Shown here piece after piece: positions 42,437-48,789 of a DNA stretch of 48,789 nt. Source of the DNA: Bacteroidia bacterium. Its GTDB lineage: Bacteria; Bacteroidota; Bacteroidia; UKL13-3. Position numbers and translations under genes: made by a program. The stretch covers positions 1 through 48,789 of the forward strand of contig JAGVLJ010000008.1 in NCBI GenBank assembly GCA_020049855.1, read 5' to 3'. The notes under the pieces are model-generated. The model searched no databases. It saw only the letters and a program-made list of their open reading frames with translations, and was not told the DNA's origin. Every line of letters starts with the position of its first letter. The stretch's first letter is position 1.

Positions 42437-44209
42437 ATGAAACAGTTTTTTAAATTCGCATTTGCTTCCATGTTGGGCTTCTTTTTATCTATTTTGGTTA
42501 TCATTTTTCTTTTAGTAGGATTGGTAGCCGGTATAGCAGGAAGTTTTGGAGAAAGGAAAGAAACACAGGTGAAAGAAGGATCAATACTTCGTGTTTCACT
42601 TAATTATTCTATTAGTGAACGCACGCCTAAAAATCCATTCGAGAATTTTAATTTTGGTGACCACTCTGATGAGGAAGATAAAGCTTTAGGTTTGAATGAT
42701 ATTATTGAAAATATCAGAAAGGCAAAAACGGATGAACATATAAAGGGAATTTTTCTGGATATTTCAATGATGCCAAATGGCATGGCTACACTGGAAGAAA
42801 TCAGAAATGCACTTATGGATTTTAAACAATCGAAAAAATTCATTTATGCATATGCTGAAATTTATACCGAAGGGGGATATTACCTGGCCTCGGTGGCCGA
42901 TAAAATTTACATTAATCCGGCCGGAGATATGTTGTTTAATGGCATGACTGCAAATATGACCTACATGAAAAGCATGCTGGATAAAATTGGGGTAGAAGCT
43001 CAGGTGATAAAGCATGGTAAATTTAAGAGTGCTGCCGAAAGTTTGGTGCAGGATAAAATGAGTGATGAGAATCGGAAACAGGTGGAAGAATTTGTGGGCG
43101 CAATGTACCGGCATTACATGGCGCAAATAGCTTTGGCACGTCATAAGGAGGTAGCCGAAGTAATGAGTATTGCCGATGAGCTAAAAATTCAAAGTGTAGA
43201 GGAAGCCAAAGCTCTTGGAATGATTGATGAAATCAAATACCGTGATGAGGTAATAGAGGCCCTGAAATCAAAATTGAAACTTAAAAAGGATGATAAAATA
43301 AATTTTGTTACGTTAGGAGGGTATAATTCGGTATCATCAAAAGTAAATGCATCAAAAAATAAAATTGCGGTAATCTATGCCATAGGCGATATCAATGGTG
43401 GGGAGGGAGATGATGAGTCAATTGGATCTGATCGCCTGGCAAGAGCTATTAAAAAGGCACGCGAAGACAAAAATATTAAAGCCATTGTATTGCGTGTAAA
43501 TTCTCCCGGGGGAAGTGCTTTAGCCAGTGATGTTATTTGGCGCGAGATGATGCTTACTAAAGGGGTAAAACCCCTAATTGTTTCTATGGGCAATGTAGCC
43601 GCTTCAGGCGGTTATTATATTTCGCTGGCAGCCGATACCATTGTTGCCCAGCCAAACACCATTACTGGTTCCATTGGAGTGATTGGGGTATTATTAAATG
43701 CTCAAAAATTATTAAACGATAAGTTAGGTGTTCATCTGGATGGAGTGAAATTCGGAAAGTATGCCGATTTAGGGAGAGCCGACAGACCGCTATCTGCAGA
43801 CGAACGTGCCATTATCCAAAAAGCAATAGATCGCATCTATGAAGATTTTATCACTAAAGTTGCTACGACCCGCCATAAAACTACTGCCGAAATTGATTCC
43901 ATTGCTCAGGGAAGGGTTTGGGCAGGAACAGATGCACTGCGAATTGGGTTGGTAGATGTCTTGGGTGGTATGGATAAAGCTATTGAAATAGCCGCGAAAA
44001 AGGCTGGATTAAAAGAATATAAAATTACGTCATTACCCGATTTAAAGGACCCCTTACAAGAGTTGATGAAAAGTTTTGGTACAAGCATGAAGGAACAGAT
44101 GCTGAAAGCCGAATTAAAAGAAAACTACCAAACTTACCACAATATGATTAAACTTATGAATATGCAGGGATTACAAACACGAATGCCTTTTGAGATAGTA
44201 ATTGAGTAG
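42437..44209 (+). CDS. sppA: Signal peptide peptidase SppA (67K type)
   Basis: A membrane-anchored serine protease that degrades cleaved signal peptides, 590 residues, the long form with tandem domains. An N-terminal membrane span lies at about 8-34. The catalytic dyad is split between the two halves as in the E. coli enzyme: Lys197 in HGKFKSAAESL (general base) and Ser390 in MGNVAASGGYYIS (nucleophile). The C-terminal half has VLRVNSPGGSALASDV at 351-366 and ITGSIGVIG near 412-420. The ATG at 42437 begins directly before the hydrophobic anchor. A strong terminator follows at 44231-44263, so the gene is monocistronic. Confidence 0.95.
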   Translation: MKQFFKFAFASMLGFFLSILVIIFLLVGLVAGIAGSFGERKETQVKEGSILRVSLNYSISERTPKNPFENFNFGDHSDEEDKALGLNDIIENIRKAKTDEHIKGIFLDISMMPNGMATLEEIRNALMDFKQSKKFIYAYAEIYTEGGYYLASVADKIYINPAGDMLFNGMTANMTYMKSMLDKIGVEAQVIKHGKFKSAAESLVQDKMSDENRKQVEEFVGAMYRHYMAQIALARHKEVAEVMSIADELKIQSVEEAKALGMIDEIKYRDEVIEALKSKLKLKKDDKINFVTLGGYNSVSSKVNASKNKIAVIYAIGDINGGEGDDESIGSDRLARAIKKAREDKNIKAIVLRVNSPGGSALASDVIWREMMLTKGVKPLIVSMGNVAASGGYYISLAADTIVAQPNTITGSIGVIGVLLNAQKLLNDKLGVHLDGVKFGKYADLGRADRPLSADERAIIQKAIDRIYEDFITKVATTRHKTTAEIDSIAQGRVWAGTDALRIGLVDVLGGMDKAIEIAAKKAGLKEYKITSLPDLKDPLQELMKSFGTSMKEQMLKAELKENYQTYHNMIKLMNMQGLQTRMPFEIVIE

Positions 44210-44230
44210 ACAATATTTCAAATAAAAAGG

Positions 44231-44263
44231 AAAGGCCGTGTAAATAAGTTTTACACGGCCTTT
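44231..44263 (+). terminator. Rho-independent terminator after sppA
   Basis: AAAGGCCGTGTAAA pairs perfectly with TTTACACGGCCTTT over 14 bp around a 5-base loop (44245-44249). It is followed by more T bases and lies 22 bases after the sppA stop. Confidence 0.9.
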
Positions 44264-44305
44264 TTTATAATTCACTTTTTGCTTTTCTAATTGCTGTTGG
44301 TTTAG

Positions 44306-44312
44306 TAATTTG
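44306..44312 (+). promoter_or_regulatory. Possible promoter box for the AsmA gene
   Basis: TAATTTG is TAnnTTTG with one base missing and ends 7 bases before the ATG at 44320, so the transcript would be nearly leaderless. The sppA terminator upstream makes a new promoter here necessary. Confidence 0.35.
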
Positions 44313-44319
44313 CCCTTGT

Positions 44320-46989
44320 ATGAAAAAGTTCATAAAAATTTTCGCCATTGTTTTTGTGGTTTTACTTGCCGCGTTAATGGCATTGCCGTTCATTTTTAAA
44401 GATAAAATTGTGACTGCAATTAAAGTTGCTGCCAATGAAAATTTCAATGCTAAAGTATCGTTCGATAACGATATAAGTCTGAGTTTAATCAAGGGTTTTC
44501 CTAATTTAAGTGTAGGCATTGATCAATTATGTATTGCCAATATTGCCCCCTTTGAAGGCGATACACTGGCATACCTTAAAAATTTTTCAGCTACGATTGA
44601 TTTAATGTCAGTAATTAAGGGAGAGCAGATAAAGATTAAAAAAGTTATTCTTGATGAAGCAAGGTTACATGTAATTGTGCTTAAAGACGGGAAAGCTAAT
44701 TACGATATTGCTAAATCATCGGTCGATTCAACTTCGGGAGCTGGCGAAGAAAGCAAATTTAATATTGCATTAACCAAATACGAATTGCATAATTCTAACC
44801 TTATTTATGATGATCAAAATCTGGTTTTTTTCATGAATTTAGCAGGATTAAATCATCAAGGCGAGGGAGATTTTACACAAGATTTATTTGTGTTGAAAAC
44901 AACTACTAATGTGAAAGAAACTAATCTTTCCTACGGGGGTATCAAGTACCTTCACAAAGTAAATACGGATATTAAGGCCGACCTTGATATTGACATGAAG
45001 AAATTCAAATTTACATTTAAGGAAAATGAAGTCAGACTAAATGAACTTTATATGGGACTTGACGGTTGGCTGGCTATGCCTGCCGAAAATATTGATATGG
45101 ATTTAAAATTTAATGCCAGAAAAACAGATTTTAAAAATATTCTTTCTCTTGTTCCTGCTGTTTATGCTAAAGACTTTGCTGCTGTAAAAACTTCGGGAAA
45201 ACTGGCTCTTAACGGAGTGGTTAAAGGTACATACAACGATAAAAAAATTCCTGCATTCACGCTTAATTTGCTGGTGGAAAACGGTATGTTTAAATATCCC
45301 GATTTGCCGGTTGCGGTTAATAATGTGAAGGTGAAACTTAAAGTATCAAATCCTGACGGAATAGATGACCATACTATTGTTGATTTGTCTGAATTTCACG
45401 TTGAGCTGGGGCAGGAACCATTTGATGCAACCCTGTTATTGAAAACTCCCGTATCTGATCCTTATCTTAAAACGGCCATCAATGGCAGGGTAAACCTGAA
45501 TAATGTAGTTAAGTTGATCCCATTGGACGATGGAATGAAATTAGGCGGGGAGGTAATAGCCGATTTTGCTGCTGACGGGCATATTAAAACAATCGAAAAA
45601 GGTGCGTATGATAAATTTAACGCACGAGGGATAATCAGTGCTTCCCGTATTAAATATTCCTCGAAAGATTTAACTCAGTCGTTCCTGTTGAATGCAGCTA
45701 CTTTAACTTTTAATCCGCGCAATGTTTCCCTCACAGGCTTCGATTCTAAAATTGGAAAAACGGATATGCGTGCCGATGGTACTATTGAGAATATTTTTGG
45801 TTATCTGTTGCGAAATGAAACTATAAAAGGGGTGTTTAACTTCAATTCAAATCTTGTTGATGCAAATGAATTTTTAACCGATAAGTCCGCTAAGCCGGGT
45901 GTTGCCGATACTATGCCATTACAGGCATTCTCGGTTCCGGCTAATATTGACTTCACCTTGCAAAGCCGTATTGGAAAATTACTTTATGATAACCTCGATA
46001 TAGATAATGTTCGCGGTGTTGTAAAAGTGATAAATCAACAATTATTCTTGAATGATTTGGGGATGAATATTTTTAATGGGAGTGTAGCGATGAGTGGCAT
46101 GTATGATAGTAAAAATAGTAAGAACCCTGTACTAGACATGTCGTTTGGACTAAACAATGTGGATATTAAAAAAATGTTTAATTCATTTGAAACCGTACAA
46201 AAAATGGCTCCGGTGGCTAAAAATGCACAAGGAAATATTAGTGCTGATTTTAAAATAAAAACGGTACTGAATAATGATCTCACTCCGGTAGTAAATACAA
46301 TGAGTGCAGCAGGGCAATTAAATATCCCGCAGGCGATTATTAAAGATTATCAGCCTATGATAAAAGTGGCAGAAATTTTAAAAATGCCACAATACAGGGA
46401 AGTAAAAGTGAACAATGTAAATGTTCGCTTTGAAGTTAAGAATGGAAGAATTTATGTCAGTCCGTTCGATGTTAAATCGGGAAATATCAATATGAATATT
46501 AATGGGTCCTCCGGCTTCGATCAGAGTATTGATTATAAAATTGTGTCAAAATTCCCACGCTCGGAGATGGGCAGTGCTGCCAACGAGGTGTTAGGAAACA
46601 TTACATCCAAGTTAGGAAGTAAGGGGATAAACTTAGCAATGAGCGATGTAATAAATCTCGATATTCTAATGGGTGGTACTGTGCCTAGTCCGGTTATAAC
46701 AACTTCGTTTAAAAAATTAGCCAAAGAAGCCGAAGGAACGGTGAAGGATGAGCTAACCAAAAAGAGCGAGGAAGAAATTGCCAAAGCAAAAGCACAGGCC
46801 GATCGTTTAAAACAAGAGGCTATTACCAATGCGTCTAAAGTAAAAGCTGATGCAGAAGCTAAGATTAAAGCAGAAGCCGAAAGACTTAGATATGAGGCCG
46901 AACAAAAGAAAAAGGAAGCAGAGGCCGCAGCAAAGAAGAAGGCAGAAGAAGAAATGAAAAAGCGCCTTAAAGGGAAGTTAAAGTTATAA
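44320..46989 (+). CDS. AsmA-family protein with charged helical tail
   Basis: An 889-residue protein of the AsmA/TamB-like superfamily, thought to span the periplasm and help move lipids to the outer membrane. A membrane anchor is at about 5-26. The AsmA N-terminal domain is at about 30-150 (FNAKVSFDNDISLSLIKGFPNLSVG, then LKDGKANYDI), followed by long beta-rich repeats. The AsmA C-terminal domain (about 600-800) includes ADFKIKTVLNNDLTP and VNNVNVRFEVKNGRIYVSPF. The last 90 residues are unusual: a continuous Lys/Glu/Ala-rich helix (KAKAQADRLKQEAITNASK and onward) ending KRLKGKLKL, like the stalk of TolA. It has its own transcript after the sppA terminator. Confidence 0.88.
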   Translation: MKKFIKIFAIVFVVLLAALMALPFIFKDKIVTAIKVAANENFNAKVSFDNDISLSLIKGFPNLSVGIDQLCIANIAPFEGDTLAYLKNFSATIDLMSVIKGEQIKIKKVILDEARLHVIVLKDGKANYDIAKSSVDSTSGAGEESKFNIALTKYELHNSNLIYDDQNLVFFMNLAGLNHQGEGDFTQDLFVLKTTTNVKETNLSYGGIKYLHKVNTDIKADLDIDMKKFKFTFKENEVRLNELYMGLDGWLAMPAENIDMDLKFNARKTDFKNILSLVPAVYAKDFAAVKTSGKLALNGVVKGTYNDKKIPAFTLNLLVENGMFKYPDLPVAVNNVKVKLKVSNPDGIDDHTIVDLSEFHVELGQEPFDATLLLKTPVSDPYLKTAINGRVNLNNVVKLIPLDDGMKLGGEVIADFAADGHIKTIEKGAYDKFNARGIISASRIKYSSKDLTQSFLLNAATLTFNPRNVSLTGFDSKIGKTDMRADGTIENIFGYLLRNETIKGVFNFNSNLVDANEFLTDKSAKPGVADTMPLQAFSVPANIDFTLQSRIGKLLYDNLDIDNVRGVVKVINQQLFLNDLGMNIFNGSVAMSGMYDSKNSKNPVLDMSFGLNNVDIKKMFNSFETVQKMAPVAKNAQGNISADFKIKTVLNNDLTPVVNTMSAAGQLNIPQAIIKDYQPMIKVAEILKMPQYREVKVNNVNVRFEVKNGRIYVSPFDVKSGNINMNINGSSGFDQSIDYKIVSKFPRSEMGSAANEVLGNITSKLGSKGINLAMSDVINLDILMGGTVPSPVITTSFKKLAKEAEGTVKDELTKKSEEEIAKAKAQADRLKQEAITNASKVKADAEAKIKAEAERLRYEAEQKKKEAEAAAKKKAEEEMKKRLKGKLKL

Positions 46990-47153
46990 TTTATCTGAAT
47001 TCAGGCTGCTTCACTGTAAGTTTAGTCTCCTGTAATTCAATACTTACATGGCTTAAGTGATGAAATAGGGTTATTTTTCATATAATATCTTGGGTTTTAA
47101 GGAATTTTTTTTGTTAAATTTACGTACCCTTAACGAAATCAACCAAATTCAAT

Positions 47154-48789
47154 ATGAAACAAATACTACTCATTTCAGGTGTTTTTTTTATTGCCTTTTT
47201 CATCACTACCTTTTCGTATGCACAGAACTTGGCTTTAACTGCCACAGCTTCTCATTCCGGTGGGGGGGCAGGAATTTATGGCCCACAGAATTACAATGAT
47301 CAGGTGATTTCTACCGGGACGTTCGGATGGGTTTCTACTTCCGGAAATCCTTCTACCACCTCATGGATTCAATTTGACTGGGCATCTGCCGTTACGTGCA
47401 GTAAAATTAAATTTTATTGTGATCAGGTTACTACGCGAACACTTACAGGCGGGACAATTCAAAAGTGGGATGCGGGAACTGCTGCTTGGATTTCCTTACT
47501 CACTTTTTCAGTTTCCCCAACTTTAGTTTATGAAATTACTTTTCCAACTGCTACCACTACAAAACTTCGTATTACGAACCTTGTAACTACCGGTTCGCAA
47601 AGTTCAAACCCATCTCTCAACGAAATTCAAATAAGTTTGGGAGCGGCATACGATTTGGCCCCATCTGCTTTGGTTAGTCCGGTTAATTTTTGCGGAGATG
47701 CTTCGGCTCCGTTAACTGTTCGGGTTACTAATAATGGTTCGTCAAGTATGACTGGGTTTACTATTACAGCTCAAATGACAGGACCAATTAGTGGTACTTT
47801 CAGTCGTACATCTTTCAACCGTACTATTCCATCCGGTGCAACAGATACCATTATTTTCACAACAGGATTAAATACATTAACCAATTTAGGGCAGTACAAT
47901 TTTCTGATCTACCTCTCTCACCCTCAGGATACGTTTAGAACCAATGATACTTTGCGGTCAACGCTTCAGGTTATTGGCACCCCACCGAGTCCTAATTTTA
48001 CACATTCTACTGCCGCTTGTGGTTCTGGTTCGTTAAAACTTTTTGTAAGCGCTATTCCTAATACCGGTACTTTCTGGTATACATCTATATCTTCAAATAT
48101 TGTGGGGATGAATGATACTTTTATGACTCCTGCCTTGTATTCATCCAATGCTACTTACTATGCATCCAGAGTAAGATATGATGTTAATAATGTAATGGGA
48201 TTTTCACAGGGAAATACTATTTACGGGGGAAATGGGTATAATTTTATGTTTGATGTTAGAGCCGGCAACACAACTTTGGTACTTGACAGTATTTCGTTTT
48301 ACAACGCTACTGGCGTAACATCATCATCGTATAAGATATTCTATAAGGCAGGAACCAATATCGGATTTCAAACTAATTCCGGTGCGTGGACTTTAGGAAT
48401 GAGCCAAACTGGTTATTCAATGAATGGAACAGGAGAGGTAAAACTGCCTTGCGGAAATATTGTTGTTTCGGCCGGGCAAACGGTGGGGATTTATTTATTT
48501 CTTGAAAGTACATACGGATACTCTCAAACGGTTAATCAGGTTTCAAACCCTGATGTAACCATTCCGAATGCAGCATCTATAGTTTATGGCGGACAATTCG
48601 GTAACCTATCCACAACTTCTTATCAATGGACTGGTAAACTTTATTACCGTAAGTTGTGTATGAGCGGAGTGATTAGTACAACTATTACTATCAACCCTAA
48701 GCCTTATGGAGGCGATGTATTACCCTCCACCAAGTTTCAGGGGATGAATAATGGAGGAGCCAGCTATGCTCCCGATATTGTTGGCAGTA
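47154..48789 (+). CDS. Secreted discoidin-domain protein, 3' truncated by window
   Basis: A frame open from the ATG at 47154 to the end of the window (545 complete codons, no stop), so the gene is cut. A signal peptide (1-24, MKQILLISGVFFIAFFITTF, ending YAQN) leads into a discoidin/F5-8C-like domain at about 25-160 (NYNDQVIS, SWIQFDWASAVTCSKIKFYC, then LRITNLV and NPSLNEIQISL). A CARDB-like beta domain follows at about 167-285 (LAPSALVSPVNFCGDASAPLTVRVTNNG). Ig-like and further beta-rich segments continue to the edge. Architecture and signal peptide are those of large T9SS-exported adhesins; a C-terminal sorting domain would be expected beyond the window. Confidence 0.85.
   Translation, partial: MKQILLISGVFFIAFFITTFSYAQNLALTATASHSGGGAGIYGPQNYNDQVISTGTFGWVSTSGNPSTTSWIQFDWASAVTCSKIKFYCDQVTTRTLTGGTIQKWDAGTAAWISLLTFSVSPTLVYEITFPTATTTKLRITNLVTTGSQSSNPSLNEIQISLGAAYDLAPSALVSPVNFCGDASAPLTVRVTNNGSSSMTGFTITAQMTGPISGTFSRTSFNRTIPSGATDTIIFTTGLNTLTNLGQYNFLIYLSHPQDTFRTNDTLRSTLQVIGTPPSPNFTHSTAACGSGSLKLFVSAIPNTGTFWYTSISSNIVGMNDTFMTPALYSSNATYYASRVRYDVNNVMGFSQGNTIYGGNGYNFMFDVRAGNTTLVLDSISFYNATGVTSSSYKIFYKAGTNIGFQTNSGAWTLGMSQTGYSMNGTGEVKLPCGNIVVSAGQTVGIYLFLESTYGYSQTVNQVSNPDVTIPNAASIVYGGQFGNLSTTSYQWTGKLYYRKLCMSGVISTTITINPKPYGGDVLPSTKFQGMNNGGASYAPDIVGS

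Noticed and set aside
47966-48148. 60-codon antisense frame within the discoidin-domain gene
   Set aside because: It lies wholly inside a clear coding region on the other strand and has no features of its own.

Overview
The window reads as a chromosomal stretch of a member of the phylum Bacteroidota. The evidence is a type IX secretion C-terminal sorting domain on a giant surface protein, a TonB-dependent receptor with an N-terminal carboxypeptidase-like domain, DUF2490 and AsmA proteins, a fused formimidoyltransferase-cyclodeaminase, and repeated TAnnTTTG promoter boxes typical of that phylum. I cannot place it below phylum. Tryptophan 2,3-dioxygenase suggests oxygen is available. The first 17 bases are Illumina adapter, so the left edge is a short-read contig end. 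The right edge cuts a gene.

Layout. 1-1230: two small genes, one a membrane-anchored hypothetical and one a Cro/C1-type regulator with a palindrome upstream. 1333-9253: typA on the minus strand, then selU-selD (tRNA selenouridine and its selenophosphate donor), and rpe followed by a TonB receptor and a TPMT-type methyltransferase. 9334-11589: tryptophan dioxygenase and a cystathionine gamma-synthase/lyase, ending in a strong terminator. 11639-12203 (minus): an overlooked 38-residue ribosomal protein bTHX and a broken lipoprotein gene. 12245-15491: prsW, a TIGR02757 gene and convergent ftcD. 15873-23041 (minus): a DUF3187-like outer-membrane protein, a methyltransferase, a 1356-residue beta-helix T9SS cargo protein and a cold-shock-domain protein.

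23988-26392 holds a TPR-type sensor histidine kinase with no adjacent response regulator and a 43-residue basic protein. 26531-27562 is a mobile-element island: a REP-associated tyrosine transposase flanked by five two-hairpin REP units, including two inverted pairs. 27706-30084 holds a HEPN-domain protein and a secreted protein of unknown function.

30153-38755 carries all the enzymes needed to make and degrade cyanophycin: cphA, divergent cphB, and an isoaspartyl dipeptidase. The dipeptidase is the last gene of a tight five-gene minus-strand operon: phasin-like protein, UbiB-family kinase, three-repeat coiled-coil protein, DUF2490 beta-barrel, iaaA. An MFS exporter and purB follow. 41680-42213 looks like the remains of a restriction-modification locus: a controller-type HTH gene with a tandem C-box-like operator and a short unknown ORF, but no methyltransferase. 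sppA, an AsmA-family protein with a charged helical tail, and a truncated secreted discoidin-domain protein complete the window.

The most interesting points are the physical linkage of the cyanophycin cycle to a phasin-like/UbiB/repeat-protein operon, the solitary controller with its operator, the REP/transposase island, and several promoters placed so close to start codons that leaderless mRNAs are expected.
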